A DNA stretch of 64,000 bases, from the NCBI GenBank assembly GCA_024743055.1, contig JANSXH010000006.1, forward strand, positions 1-64,000, in the 5' to 3' direction. The notes under the pieces are model-generated. The model was not told the origin of the DNA. It did no database searches and saw nothing but the letters and a program-made list of their open reading frames with translations. A program made the position numbers and the translations under genes. Every line of letters starts with the position of its first letter. The first letter of the stretch is position 1. This DNA comes from Pseudomonadota bacterium (GTDB taxonomy: Bacteria > Pseudomonadota > Alphaproteobacteria > Sneathiellales > Sneathiellaceae). Shown piece by piece: positions 26,405 to 36,559 of the stretch.

Positions 26405-27886
26405 ATGCTTGATAAAAATACCAACCCGTTGAATTTGAAGGATCCTGACCTTCTTCGTATGCAGGGTCTGGTGGCCGGCCAATGGTGTGATGCTGATAGT
26501 GGTGAAACCCTTGAGGTTGTTAATCCGGCAACGGGGGAGATCGTTGGGACTACGCCATTTATGGGCGCAGCGGAAACGCGTCGGGCGATTGAGGCGGCGA
26601 AAGAGGCAATGCCGGGATGGGCTTCTAAAACTGCAAAGGAACGAGCTGCCATTCTCCGTAAATGGAACGACCTTCTTCTTGAGAATACTGACGATCTCGC
26701 AAAGATCATGACTGTAGAGATGGGGAAACCCTTGGCAGAAGCTAAGGGCGAGGTGGCCTATGCCGCTTCTTTCATCGAATGGTTTGCTGAAGAAGGTAAG
26801 CGGATCTATGGCGATACCATTCCCGAACATCAAAGTGATAAGCGGATTGTCGTTATTAAACAGCCAATCGGGGTGACAGTCGCAATTACGCCATGGAATT
26901 TTCCAATCGCCATGATTACCCGTAAAGCGGCGCCAGCTCTTGCGGCCGGTTGCCCGATGGTGATCAAGCCGGCAGAACTGACACCTTATTCTGCCTTTGC
27001 TATGGCGGTACTGGCTGAGCGGGCAGGGATCCCGTCCGGTATTCTTGGGATTGTTACCGGGGACGCGCCGGCTATTGGCACGGAGATGACGTCAAACCCG
27101 CTGGTTCAAAAATTGACCTTCACTGGCTCGACTGCTGTCGGGAAATTGCTAATGGAGCAATGTGCAGCAACTGTGAAGAAAACTTCAATGGAACTCGGTG
27201 GTAACGCACCGTTCATCGTATTTGATGATGCAGATCTGGATGAAGCTGCTGAAGCAGCTCTGGCCTCTAAATACCGCAATTCAGGTCAAACCTGCGTTTG
27301 TGCCAACCGCATGTATATCCAGGAAGGCATCCATGATGCCTTTGTCAAGAAACTGGGTGAAAAGGTCGCCAGTCTCAAGGTAGGCAATGGATTGGACGAC
27401 GGCGTTTCCCAGGGGCCGCTCATCACAGAGGCGGCCGTTAAAAAGGTGGAAGACCATATCGCTGACGCGCTTTCTAAAGGTGCAAAGGTTGAGACCGGCG
27501 GAAATCGCCACTCTCTTGGCCAAACCTTTTTCGAACCAACGATCCTAACGGGCGTGACCCAGGATATGAAAGTTGCCAAAGAAGAAACGTTTGGGCCGAT
27601 GGCCCCCATCTTCAAATTCTCAGATGAACAAGATGTGATCGCGCTCGCAAATGATACGGAATTTGGGCTCGCAGCCTATCTCTGTGCGAGGGATATCGGC
27701 AGAATTTGGCGGGTGAGCGAGGCCCTGGAATACGGCATTGTCGGCATCAATACCGGAATTATTTCAACGGAAATGGCACCATTTGGCGGCGTCAAACAAT
27801 CGGGTATTGGCCGAGAAGGTTCAAAATACGGTATAGATGACTATCTAGAGATTAAGTATATGTGCATTGGCGGTATTAACAGCTGA
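26405..27886 (+). CDS. gabD: NAD(P)-dependent succinate-semialdehyde dehydrogenase
   Basis: It oxidises succinate semialdehyde to succinate, the last step of GABA use. This 493-residue aldehyde dehydrogenase has ITPWNFPIAMITRK (~155), cofactor loop FTGSTAVGK, Glu in MELGGNAPFIVF (~265) and catalytic Cys in NSGQTCVCANRMY (~299). Its ending GREGSKYGIDDYLEIKYMC is the GabD pattern. TAAGGATACCGTC precedes the ATG. gor follows 66 bases later on the same strand. A related semialdehyde substrate, such as glutarate semialdehyde, cannot be excluded. Confidence 0.9.
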   Translation: MLDKNTNPLNLKDPDLLRMQGLVAGQWCDADSGETLEVVNPATGEIVGTTPFMGAAETRRAIEAAKEAMPGWASKTAKERAAILRKWNDLLLENTDDLAKIMTVEMGKPLAEAKGEVAYAASFIEWFAEEGKRIYGDTIPEHQSDKRIVVIKQPIGVTVAITPWNFPIAMITRKAAPALAAGCPMVIKPAELTPYSAFAMAVLAERAGIPSGILGIVTGDAPAIGTEMTSNPLVQKLTFTGSTAVGKLLMEQCAATVKKTSMELGGNAPFIVFDDADLDEAAEAALASKYRNSGQTCVCANRMYIQEGIHDAFVKKLGEKVASLKVGNGLDDGVSQGPLITEAAVKKVEDHIADALSKGAKVETGGNRHSLGQTFFEPTILTGVTQDMKVAKEETFGPMAPIFKFSDEQDVIALANDTEFGLAAYLCARDIGRIWRVSEALEYGIVGINTGIISTEMAPFGGVKQSGIGREGSKYGIDDYLEIKYMCIGGINS

Positions 27887-27952
27887 TACATGTAAATTTG
27901 GGGTCGCAGCCATCTGATGCCGAACCGGTATCAAGTATAGGAATTAAGTAAC

Positions 27953-29308
27953 GTGGAATATGATTACGATTTGTTCGTCATCGGGGCGGGCTCCGGTGGT
28001 GTTCGGGCATCGAGAATATCAAGCTCGCTTGGTGCAAAAGTTGCCATCGCCGAGGAATTTCGGGTCGGCGGCACCTGTGTGATCCGGGGCTGTGTGCCGA
28101 AAAAGCTGCTGGTCTATGCGAGCCATTTCTCAGAGGATTTTGAGGATGCGGAGGCCTATGGCTGGACAGTTCCGAAAGCCACGCATTCCTGGCAGACATT
28201 GATTACCAATAAGGATACGGAAATAGATCGCCTTAACGGTATCTATCACACGATCCTGAGCAACAATAATGTTGAGCTGTATGAAGCACGTGCGACATTG
28301 ATCGACAATCATACAGTCCAGGTCGGGGACAAGACTGTCACGGCGAAATATATCCTGATTGCCACGGGCGGGACGCCGGTCATGCCGGATGTGCCAGGCA
28401 TAGAGCATGCCATCTCTTCCAATGAAGCCTTTCATCTGGAGGAGCTGCCGAAACGGGTAATCGTCGTTGGCGGTGGTTATATTGCGGTTGAGTTCGCGGG
28501 AATTTTCCACGGATTGGGCTCTGAGGTGATCCAGCTTTATCGCGGGGAGCAGATCCTGCGTGGGTTTGATGCTGATGTTCAAAATGTCTTGGCGGAGGAA
28601 ATTCGCAAGAAAGGCATTGATGTTCGAACCCATAGCAATCCGGCATCGATTGAAAAGACCAATTCTGGGCTTAAAGTAACTCTGGAAGATGGTTCAGTTT
28701 TGGAAACTGATGCGATCATGTATGCCACGGGCCGCAAAGCCAATACAGATGGTCTTAACCTTGAACAGGTTGGTGTGGAACTCAAACCGAACGGGGCGGT
28801 GGTTGTGACACCGGATTCCCAGACGACTATTGAGAATATCTATGCGGTTGGCGATGTGACCGATCGGGTTGCGCTGACGCCGGTTGCCATTCATGAGGGC
28901 ATGGCCTTTGCCGAGACGGTGTTTGGCAATCGTCCACGGGCGATTGATCACAGCAATATCCCTTCCGCCGTCTTTTCTCAGCCGCAGGTCGGTACTGTCG
29001 GTCTGACGGAAGCAGAAGCGCGTGAGAAATTTGGTGAGGTGGATATCTATAAATCACAGTTCCGGCCGATGAAACATACGTTGACGGGCCGGCCAGAGCA
29101 GGCCTTTGTGAAGCTGATTGTCGATGCGAAGTCGGATGTCGTTGTTGGTGCCCATATCATTGGATCGGACGCCGCAGAGATTATCCAGGCTGTTGGAATT
29201 GCTCTCAAATGCGGGGCGACGAAGGCGCAGTTTGACAGTACTGTCGGGGTGCATCCGTCACTGGCCGAGGAAATTGTAACCATGCGCGAGAAGTTCGTAG
29301 TCGCATAA
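27953..29308 (+). CDS. gor: glutathione-disulfide reductase
   Basis: It keeps glutathione reduced with NADPH. The 451-residue flavoenzyme has the FAD motif FVIGAGSGGVRASR (~9), the redox disulfide GGTCVIRGCVPKK (~40), the NADPH fold VVGGGYIAVEFAG (~173), the second FAD contact YAVGDV (~300) and the catalytic His-Glu in VGVHPSLAEEI near the end. The missing lipoyl features separate it from Lpd. The start is GTG at 27953, giving the typical short N-terminus. It is likely co-transcribed with gabD, though its own promoter in the 66-base gap is possible. Confidence 0.93.
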   Translation: MEYDYDLFVIGAGSGGVRASRISSSLGAKVAIAEEFRVGGTCVIRGCVPKKLLVYASHFSEDFEDAEAYGWTVPKATHSWQTLITNKDTEIDRLNGIYHTILSNNNVELYEARATLIDNHTVQVGDKTVTAKYILIATGGTPVMPDVPGIEHAISSNEAFHLEELPKRVIVVGGGYIAVEFAGIFHGLGSEVIQLYRGEQILRGFDADVQNVLAEEIRKKGIDVRTHSNPASIEKTNSGLKVTLEDGSVLETDAIMYATGRKANTDGLNLEQVGVELKPNGAVVVTPDSQTTIENIYAVGDVTDRVALTPVAIHEGMAFAETVFGNRPRAIDHSNIPSAVFSQPQVGTVGLTEAEAREKFGEVDIYKSQFRPMKHTLTGRPEQAFVKLIVDAKSDVVVGAHIIGSDAAEIIQAVGIALKCGATKAQFDSTVGVHPSLAEEIVTMREKFVVA

Positions 29309-29459
29309 TTTATCCTATTTTTCGCCTGATTCTGCTTAAAAGACCGTATTTTTTGACAAAATCGGGCGGAAAACACCGCTTATGGATTGCGATATCTAAA
29401 AAAGCTTGTAGAAATTACCCTTTACGCTTTTACGCGGAACTGATTTGAGGAAGAGAGAC

Positions 29460-30842
29460 ATGTCAAATAACTGGACACCTGAGAGCTGGAGGCAGAAACC
29501 GGTCCGTCAGATGCCAACCTATACGGATGCTGCGGCTCTGGCTGCTGTCGAAAAGGACCTCAAGACATTTCCACCTCTGGTATTTGCAGGGGAAGCTCGG
29601 AATCTCAAATCAAAACTGGCCGACGTTGCGGCCGGACGTGCTTTTCTTTTGCAAGGTGGCGACTGCGCCGAAAGCTTTGCCGAATTCCATCCCGATAATA
29701 TCCGCGATACCTTCAAAGTCTTGCTGCAGATGGCTGTAGTTCTGACTTTCGGATCCAACTGCCCGGTGGTCAAGGTGGGTCGTCTGGCCGGTCAATTTGC
29801 CAAGCCGCGTTCTGCTGATACAGAGACGGTTGATGGTGTTGAGCTGCCAAGCTACCGCGGTGATATCATTAACGGCTTCGATTTCGATGAAGCCTCCCGC
29901 GTGCCGGATCCAAGTCGGATGCTGAAAGCCTATTCCCAGGCGGCATCGACGCTCAACCTGCTGCGCGCCTTTGCGCAAGGTGGCTATGCCGATCTGCACC
30001 AGGTGCATCGCTGGAATATGGGATTTGTCGCCAGCAGCCAGCAGGGGCGTAAATTTCAAGAAATGGCCGATCGTATCCACGATGCGCTTGCTTTCATGGA
30101 AGCCTGTGGCGTTCGGTCTGAAAATACCCCTGAAATGGGACGGACGGATTTCTACACCTCACACGAGTCTCTGCTCCTGCAATATGAGCAAAGCCTGACC
30201 CGGATCGACAGCACCTCCGGCGATTATTATGACACCTCAGCCCATATGCTATGGATCGGCGATCGCACCCGCGATCCTGATGAAGCGCATGTGGAATTCC
30301 TGCGAGGTGTTGCCAATCCCATTGGTGTCAAGGCCGGTCCCTCTCAGGATCCTGATACCCTGATCCGTTTGATCGACAAACTGAACCCGAGCAACGAAGC
30401 AGGCCGGATGACGGTGATTTGCCGCTTTGGCGCCGATAATGTCGATAAGCATCTACCTGCGCTCGTCCGCAAAGTGGAGCAGGAAGGCCGGACGGTTGTC
30501 TGGTCCTGCGATCCCATGCATGGCAATACTATCAAGTCTTCTTCAGGCTACAAAACACGTCCCGTAGACCGGATCATGACCGAGGTTAGTCAATTCTTTG
30601 ATGTCCACCAGGCCGAGGGAACCTATGCCGGAGGCGTTCATTTCGAAATGACCGGACAGGACGTGACGGAATGTATTGGCGGGGCAGCCTTTGAAGTAAC
30701 AGAAGAGCGCTTGAGCGATCGCTACCATACAGCCTGCGATCCGCGTCTTAATGCCAATCAGGCGTTGGAACTAGCCTTCCTGATTTCCGAGATGATCAAA
30801 AAAGAAAGGGGAGGGCGGTCTGCAGTTGCTGCTGCCTCATAG
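29460..30842 (+). CDS. aroG: class II 3-deoxy-7-phosphoheptulonate (DAHP) synthase
   Basis: It condenses PEP with erythrose-4-phosphate to begin aromatic amino acid synthesis. The 460-residue protein is of the plant-like class II type: [17 protein letters not shown] at the N-terminus, [15 protein letters not shown] (metal Cys ~85), [14 protein letters not shown] and GKKC-equivalent SCDPMHGNT, and the terminal LAFLISEM. The ATG at 29460 has GAGGAAGAGAG just upstream; the longer TTG frame would span that site. The nicotinate phosphoribosyltransferase gene follows after 11 bases. Confidence 0.95.
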   Translation: MSNNWTPESWRQKPVRQMPTYTDAAALAAVEKDLKTFPPLVFAGEARNLKSKLADVAAGRAFLLQGGDCAESFAEFHPDNIRDTFKVLLQMAVVLTFGSNCPVVKVGRLAGQFAKPRSADTETVDGVELPSYRGDIINGFDFDEASRVPDPSRMLKAYSQAASTLNLLRAFAQGGYADLHQVHRWNMGFVASSQQGRKFQEMADRIHDALAFMEACGVRSENTPEMGRTDFYTSHESLLLQYEQSLTRIDSTSGDYYDTSAHMLWIGDRTRDPDEAHVEFLRGVANPIGVKAGPSQDPDTLIRLIDKLNPSNEAGRMTVICRFGADNVDKHLPALVRKVEQEGRTVVWSCDPMHGNTIKSSSGYKTRPVDRIMTEVSQFFDVHQAEGTYAGGVHFEMTGQDVTECIGGAAFEVTEERLSDRYHTACDPRLNANQALELAFLISEMIKKERGGRSAVAAAS

Positions 30843-30853
30843 CCCGGCACCTC

Positions 30854-32005
30854 ATGAATAATCAGAAACCGACGGAAGATAGATCGGCAGTTGATATCGC
30901 AATTGCCGATCACACCGACCAGTATTTCAATAAAACGAAAAAGGTCATTGGGGAATTTGGCGATAAAACAGTAACTTATGCTGTTTTCATGCGACGCCCG
31001 GTCATCTTCTGTCCGAAACTGATGCTCGACTGGCTGCAGGATATCTGCGAGCTGCGAGGCCATAGCTTCCAAATAGAGCCCTGCTTTGAGGAAGGCGACT
31101 GGGTCGGCGCCGGAGAACCACTTGTCTATATAACCGGCAGTTTTCATAACCTGGTGGATCTGGAAACCCTGTATTTGCAGAAGCTGGGCTCGGCGTCTGT
31201 GGCGGCCTATAACGCCTATACCATGTGTTCTCATTTGCCCCATGTCAGGTTTCTGGCCATGGATGCCCGTCATTGTGCCGGTGCGGAGATGGCCGAGATG
31301 ATGGCTTATGCGGCCTCCGTTGGTAGTCAGGCAGCCCAGAAGGAACATGGCGCCCTCGGATTTATCGGCAATGCCAATAATGCAACGGCTCATTATTTCG
31401 GTAATCAAAAAGGCCTCGGCACCATGCCCCACGCCTTAATCGGCTATGCGGGAAGCACGTTGCGGGCTGCTGAAATGTTTGTAGAAAGCTTTCCGGGTGA
31501 TCCCCTGACAGTTTTGGTGGATTATTACGGTAAGGAAATCACGGATTCTCTGGCGGTGTGCCAACGTTTCCCTGAAATGGCGGCAGATGGTCTGATCTCT
31601 GTTCGCATGGACACCCATGGTGGCCGTTTTATCGAAGGCCTCGATCCGGCTTCCTCCTACGCGGTACTTGAACGCCACATGCCACGCGGGATCCGCCAAT
31701 ACCGGTCTGAGCAAGAGCTGAAATGGCTTGTCGGGACCGGCGTTTCTGCCGCCGCCATCTATTCCATGCGTGAAGAGCTTGATAAGGCCGGGTTCGATAA
31801 GGTCAAGATCGTGGCATCCTCCGGATTTTCCCATGATAAATGCAAGATCATGGGCAGTATCAAGGCGCCCATAGATGTCATTGGAACCGGCTCTTTCCTT
31901 CCCGATGCCTGGTCCGAAACCTATGCCACCGCTGATATCATTTCCTATGATGGCGAACCCAGCGTGAAACTGGGTCGCGAGTTCCTTTTGCGTAAAGATA
32001 AATAA
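30854..32005 (+). CDS. nicotinate phosphoribosyltransferase-family protein
   Basis: It probably makes nicotinate mononucleotide from nicotinate and PRPP for NAD salvage. The 383-residue protein shows the family pattern ADHTDQYFNKTK at the N-terminus, a central DARHCAGAEMAEMMAYAAS loop, VDYYGKEITDSL, VRMDTHGGRF and the C-terminal phosphate loop VIGTGSFLP. Length is on the short side of classical PncB. It lies 11 bases after aroG. nadE, the final enzyme of NAD synthesis, is two genes downstream with an MFS transporter between, which supports an NAD role. Related phosphoribosyltransferases could use another base. Confidence 0.82.
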   Translation: MNNQKPTEDRSAVDIAIADHTDQYFNKTKKVIGEFGDKTVTYAVFMRRPVIFCPKLMLDWLQDICELRGHSFQIEPCFEEGDWVGAGEPLVYITGSFHNLVDLETLYLQKLGSASVAAYNAYTMCSHLPHVRFLAMDARHCAGAEMAEMMAYAASVGSQAAQKEHGALGFIGNANNATAHYFGNQKGLGTMPHALIGYAGSTLRAAEMFVESFPGDPLTVLVDYYGKEITDSLAVCQRFPEMAADGLISVRMDTHGGRFIEGLDPASSYAVLERHMPRGIRQYRSEQELKWLVGTGVSAAAIYSMREELDKAGFDKVKIVASSGFSHDKCKIMGSIKAPIDVIGTGSFLPDAWSETYATADIISYDGEPSVKLGREFLLRKDK

Positions 32006-32104
32006 ACGACCCTAACGCGACAATTCTCGTCGTTTTTCCCCTATGCAGAGCTTTACTTTCCCTATAAGGAGGGATTCGTAAGATATTTTCGGGGACGGGT
32101 GGCC

Positions 32105-33463
32105 ATGTACGCTGCTGTATCTAATTCCTGGCCGCTTCTTTTGGGAATAGGCCTGCTCATGCTCGGTAATGGATTGCAAGGCAGTCTAGTGGGCATTCGT
32201 GCGGCTTTGGAAGGCTTTCCAACAGGCGTCATCGGCTTCGTTATGTCCGGGTATTATGCGGGGTTTTTGTTTGGATCTGTGATCACCCCGCGCATCCTCT
32301 CAGTCGTTGGCCATGTCCGTGTCTTTGCAGCTCTCGCCTCTCTCGCGTCCTCTGCCGTCCTCCTCTATGTGGTTTTCATCGATCCGATTGTCTGGGGCAT
32401 CATGCGGCTTGTCACCGGCTTTGCCTATGCCGGGCTATATATCGTATGCGAAAGCTGGCTAAATGATGTGGCGACCAATGAGACGCGCGGCCAATTATTG
32501 TCAGTCTATATGATCATCGTCATGGGCGGAATGGCTGTCGGCCAGTTCTTCCTGAATGTCGCGGATCCTTCCGGCTTTACCTTGTTCGTAATTATTTCGG
32601 TGATGGTTTCCTTGGCCCTGATCCCGCTTTCTCTGACAGCTAACCCGGCGCCAAATTTCCTGCAAATCACCCGGTTGAGCCTGAAAAAGCTCTACAAGGT
32701 ATCTCCTCTCGGTGTTGTTGGTATGTGCGCGCAGGGCGTGATAGCAGGTGCTTTTTACGGAATGGCTGCAGTTTACGGGGACAAAATCGGCCTCTCCATC
32801 GCGCAGATTTCAACCTTTATCAGTATTACCATTGTTGGCGGCGTGATTTTGCAATGGCCAGTCGGCAAGCTTTCTGATCGTTTTGACCGGCGGCAAGTGA
32901 TCCTGGTGACGACCATGTTGAGCGGTGCAGCGGCGCTTTTGGCCATGTTCGCCGCTGAGGACGGGCAGATTTTGTGGTTCCTGGTTGGGGCCGGTTTATT
33001 CGGCGGCTTTTCCGTGCCGCTGTATTCCCTGTGCATTGCCCATACCAATGACTATTTGGAGCCAGCAGAGATGGTTGGTGCCAGCAGCGGTCTGATGCTG
33101 GTCAATGGTATCGGCGCAATCTTTGGACCTATCATTGTCGGTCAGCTGATGTCGGAGGTTGGAACCTATATCTTCTTTGGTCTGATTGCCGCGGGCCATG
33201 TCGGTGTTGGACTTTTCGCAATCGTCAGAATGATCCGCACTCAGGCAACACCTCTGGAAGAGCAGGGCGATTTTGTTGCCATGCCGATGCGCTCCGGTAC
33301 TGCCGTTGTTGCCATGCATCCCGAAACCGAGGAATGGGTTGAAGAAGAACTGGCCGAGCAGGAAAAAGAGGCCGAGCGGGAAGCGGAGAAAGAAGCTGAA
33401 GCCATGTCAGATGCCGAGGAAGAAATCGACTTAAAAGATGACGGACCGGCCATCGGTGACTGA
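32105..33463 (+). CDS. MFS transporter, YcaD-like, with acidic C-terminal tail
   Basis: A 12-helix major facilitator of 452 residues; the pattern LMLGNGLQGSLVGIR and SGYYAGFLFGS near the N-terminus is like the YcaD branch. The motif GKLSDRFDRRQ (~residue 257) sits in the loop between helices 8 and 9. The last ~45 residues form a highly charged Glu/Ala/Lys tail (EEELAEQEKEAEREAEKEAE) that should be a cytoplasmic helix. Substrate is unknown. ATG 32105 is chosen; a GTG two codons earlier is equivalent. Its place between two NAD genes invites nicotinate or nicotinamide as a guess only. Confidence 0.85.
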   Translation: MYAAVSNSWPLLLGIGLLMLGNGLQGSLVGIRAALEGFPTGVIGFVMSGYYAGFLFGSVITPRILSVVGHVRVFAALASLASSAVLLYVVFIDPIVWGIMRLVTGFAYAGLYIVCESWLNDVATNETRGQLLSVYMIIVMGGMAVGQFFLNVADPSGFTLFVIISVMVSLALIPLSLTANPAPNFLQITRLSLKKLYKVSPLGVVGMCAQGVIAGAFYGMAAVYGDKIGLSIAQISTFISITIVGGVILQWPVGKLSDRFDRRQVILVTTMLSGAAALLAMFAAEDGQILWFLVGAGLFGGFSVPLYSLCIAHTNDYLEPAEMVGASSGLMLVNGIGAIFGPIIVGQLMSEVGTYIFFGLIAAGHVGVGLFAIVRMIRTQATPLEEQGDFVAMPMRSGTAVVAMHPETEEWVEEELAEQEKEAEREAEKEAEAMSDAEEEIDLKDDGPAIGD

Positions 33464-33507
33464 TTTTTCGGGTTTTTGAAGTCAATGCCTGCTTGCGAGG
33501 CCGATTT

Positions 33508-33530
33508 TACCACTTTCTGGTAGTTTTTTT
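33508..33530 (+). terminator. weak possible terminator before nadE
   Basis: TACCA-CTTTC-TGGTA (33508-33522), then G and seven T (33524-33530). The stem is only 5 bp, so termination would be partial. Confidence 0.4.
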
Positions 33531-33556
33531 GTCGAAAGTGAGGGATAAATCCCTCC

Positions 33557-35218
33557 ATGACCGATCAGTTGAAAATTGCGCTTGCCCAGGCCAACCCGAC
33601 CCTCGGCAAAATAGACGCCAATGTGACCCTTGCCCGCGAGTTCCGGGCCGAGGCGGAAGCTTTGGGCGCCGATCTTGTTGTTTATCCGGAGCTTTTTATT
33701 TCCGGTTATCCGCCCGAGGACCTTGTCCTTAAGCCGGCCTTTCAGAAAGCTGCAGCGGATGCCATACAGGAACTGGCGGAGGCGACGAGCGATGGCGGTC
33801 CGGCCATGTTGATGACGGCCCCGCTGGTAGAGGACGGACATTTGTATAATGCGGTCTGCCTGCTGGAAGGCGGCAAGATCGCAGCGACCCGCTTCAAGAA
33901 TAAGCTCCCTAACTATGGTGTCTTTGATGAAATCCGTATTTTCGAGCCGGGACCACTGCCCGGCCCGATTCCGTTCAAGGGTGTACGCCTCGGGGTCATG
34001 ATCTGTGAGGATATGTGGTATTCGGATGTGGCGGAATGCCTCGCCGAAACCGGGGCAGAAATGCTCGTTATTCCCAATGGCAGCCCGTATGATCATCAGA
34101 AAACCGACGAGCGGCTCAATTATGCGGTAGAGCGGGTGTCGGAGACAGAGCTACCGCTTATCTATCTCAATCAGGTCGGCGGTCAGGATGAGCTTGTCTT
34201 TGATGGCGCATCCTTTGTTTTGAACGCGGATCGCTCTCTGCCGGTGCAGATGGCCAGCTGGAAGGAAAGCCTGGTTATCACTGATTGGCGGCGGGGCATG
34301 GACGGCTGGACCTGTGTCTCTCAGGAAGTTGTCGATCCCGGTGAGCCTATGGAGCGGATCTATCATGCCATGGTTTTGGGGTTGAAGGACTATGTGGAAA
34401 AGAACCGGTTCCCCGGTGTCGTTCTTGGCCTGTCCGGTGGCATTGATAGTGCCTTGAGTGCGGCAGTAGCCGTGGATGCTTTGGGACCGGACAAGGTTCA
34501 TTGTGTCATGATGCCGTCGAAATATACTTCTCAGGAAAGTCTGGATGATGCGGCGAAGTGCGCGGCGTTTCTGGGCACACGGCTCGACAGTATTTCCATT
34601 GTACCAGCGGTGGATGCTTTTGATGGCATGCTGTCGGAGGCGTTTAGTGGCCTGGATCCGGATATCACGGAAGAAAATATCCAGTCCCGGATCCGCGGTA
34701 TGACCTTGATGGCCCTGTCCAACAAGCTTGGCAGCATGGTGCTTACCACGGGTAATAAGTCCGAGATGTCGGTGGGTTACGCGACCCTCTATGGGGATAT
34801 GTGCGGGGGCTATTCGGTGTTGAAAGACGTTTATAAGACGGCCTGTTTCAAGTTGTCGGAATGGCGGAATACTCATCATTCGGATTTGTTCGAAGGTCCG
34901 AAGGGCGCCGTGATGCCGGGAAATGTTATCTCCAAGCCGCCGACGGCAGAGCTTCGCGAAGATCAAAAGGATGAGGATAGCCTCCCACCCTATGACATTC
35001 TCGACGGTATTCTTCATGGGCTGGTCGAAGAGGAAAAATCCTTCGCCGAGTTGGTAGAGGCCGGGTTTGAGGCAGCTACCATTAGCCGAATTCAGAATTT
35101 GCTGTATATTGCCGAATATAAGCGTCGGCAGTCGCCGCCCGGGGTCAAGATTTCCACCCGGAATTTCGGACGGGACAGGCGCTATCCCATTACCAACGGA
35201 TATAGAGATACAAGATGA
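33557..35218 (+). CDS. nadE: glutamine-dependent NAD+ synthase
   Basis: It amidates nicotinate adenine dinucleotide to NAD using glutamine. The 553-residue protein has an N-terminal nitrilase-type glutaminase domain (~1-250: Glu in YPELFISGYPPEDL, Lys in FKNKLPNYGVFDE, Cys in GVMICEDMWY). A C-terminal synthetase domain follows with the PP-loop LGLSGGIDSALSAA (~295) and TTGNKSEMSVGYATLYGDM. Both domains are complete. Its stop overlaps the gltX start (ATGA at 35215), so the two are translationally coupled. Confidence 0.96.
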   Translation: MTDQLKIALAQANPTLGKIDANVTLAREFRAEAEALGADLVVYPELFISGYPPEDLVLKPAFQKAAADAIQELAEATSDGGPAMLMTAPLVEDGHLYNAVCLLEGGKIAATRFKNKLPNYGVFDEIRIFEPGPLPGPIPFKGVRLGVMICEDMWYSDVAECLAETGAEMLVIPNGSPYDHQKTDERLNYAVERVSETELPLIYLNQVGGQDELVFDGASFVLNADRSLPVQMASWKESLVITDWRRGMDGWTCVSQEVVDPGEPMERIYHAMVLGLKDYVEKNRFPGVVLGLSGGIDSALSAAVAVDALGPDKVHCVMMPSKYTSQESLDDAAKCAAFLGTRLDSISIVPAVDAFDGMLSEAFSGLDPDITEENIQSRIRGMTLMALSNKLGSMVLTTGNKSEMSVGYATLYGDMCGGYSVLKDVYKTACFKLSEWRNTHHSDLFEGPKGAVMPGNVISKPPTAELREDQKDEDSLPPYDILDGILHGLVEEEKSFAELVEAGFEAATISRIQNLLYIAEYKRRQSPPGVKISTRNFGRDRRYPITNGYRDTR

Positions 35219-36549
35219 CCGTTAAATTTCGTTTTGCGCCGAGCCCGACGGGATATCTTCATGTTGGGAATGCCCGGCTGGCTCTTATAAACTGGCTGTC
35301 TGCCGCTAAACTTGGCGGAGGCATGGTGCTGCGCCTGGATGATACCGATGAGGAGCGTTCCACCGAGGAATATGCCGAGGCCATTCAGGAGGATCTGACC
35401 TGGCTTGGCTTGACCTGGTCTGAGCTCAAAAAGCAGTCGGACCGCACCGCCGCCTATGAAGCAGCGACGGAAACCCTGAAACAGGCCGGCCTTCTCTATG
35501 CCTGCTATGAGACAGGAGAGGAGCTGGACTACAAGCGCAAGCGTCAGCTTGCCCGCAAACTACCACCGGTCTATGACCGCGCTGCTTTGTCTTTGAGCGC
35601 GGAAGAAATCGCGGCATTCGAAGCAGAAGGACGCAAACCCCATTGGCGCTTCAAGCTCGATCAGGTGGTGGTGTCGTGGGAAGATCAGGTGAGGGGGGCT
35701 GTCGATGTGGATTGCGGTAGCATGTCCGATCCGGTGCTGATCCGCTCCGATGGCCGTCCGCTCTATCATCTGCCGTCGGTGGTGGATGATATTGATTTCT
35801 CCATCAGCCATGTCATTCGCGGAGAGGATCATGTCAGCAATACCGCTTTGCATATCCAGATCTTCAAAGCCCTCGGTGCCGCCGTGCCGGAATTTGCTCA
35901 TATCCCGCTATTGATGGGGCCCGATGGCGGACCGCTTTCCAAGCGCGAAGGCAGCCAGTCTTTGCGAGAGATGCGGGAAACTGGAATAGAAGCTATGGCC
36001 GTCAATAGCCTACTGGCTCGTCTCGGCACCTCCGACAATGTGGAAGTTCGGCATAATCTCGATCAGATTATCGAGGGCTATGATATCCATCGCTTCAGCC
36101 GCGCCGCCGCCAAATTTGATCCGGCGGAGCTGTCCAATCTCAATGCCAAACTTCTCCATGATCTCTCCTGGGATGAAGTCAAGGACCGTCCGGAGCTTTC
36201 GGGGGGAGATGAAAATATCTGGAATGTGATCCGTCCGAACCTCACCAAGCTCGCTGACGTCGAGGAGTGGTTTTCAATTTTGAAAAAGAATCCACCAAAA
36301 ACAGGTCTCGACTTTTCATTTTTGAAAAAAGCAGCCGATTGCCTGCCGGACGGTGAACTGACAGCAGAGAGTTGGAAAATCTGGACGACGGCGGTGAAGG
36401 AAGAAACAGGCGCGAAAGGCAAGGAGCTGTTTATGCCGCTCCGTCTCGCCCTCACCGGGAAATCACACGGGCCGGAAATGAATAATCTATTGCCTTTGAT
36501 CGGACGGGAGAAGGTGCTCGAGCGCCTCACGGGCGGTGACGAAGGATGA
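35215..36549 (+). CDS. gltX: glutamate-tRNA ligase
   Basis: It charges tRNA with glutamate. The 444-residue class I synthetase has FAPSPTGYLHVGNARLAL (HIGH-type motif, ~residues 6-20), the catalytic region LYHLPSVVDDIDFSISHVIR and a KMSKS-like GGPLSKREGSQ near 240. Alphaproteobacteria often carry two GltX paralogues, and this one is shorter than the ~470-residue canonical form, so it may be the second copy with altered tRNA choice; that is inference. It overlaps nadE by 4 bases and is followed by cysS after 10 bases. Confidence 0.93.
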   Translation: MTVKFRFAPSPTGYLHVGNARLALINWLSAAKLGGGMVLRLDDTDEERSTEEYAEAIQEDLTWLGLTWSELKKQSDRTAAYEAATETLKQAGLLYACYETGEELDYKRKRQLARKLPPVYDRAALSLSAEEIAAFEAEGRKPHWRFKLDQVVVSWEDQVRGAVDVDCGSMSDPVLIRSDGRPLYHLPSVVDDIDFSISHVIRGEDHVSNTALHIQIFKALGAAVPEFAHIPLLMGPDGGPLSKREGSQSLREMRETGIEAMAVNSLLARLGTSDNVEVRHNLDQIIEGYDIHRFSRAAAKFDPAELSNLNAKLLHDLSWDEVKDRPELSGGDENIWNVIRPNLTKLADVEEWFSILKKNPPKTGLDFSFLKKAADCLPDGELTAESWKIWTTAVKEETGAKGKELFMPLRLALTGKSHGPEMNNLLPLIGREKVLERLTGGDEG

Positions 36550-36559
36550 GGATGGAGAC

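Noticed and set aside
34151-35017. A 288-codon antisense frame within nadE
   Set aside because: Shadow of a well-conserved gene; composition is His/Arg rich with no recognisable domain.
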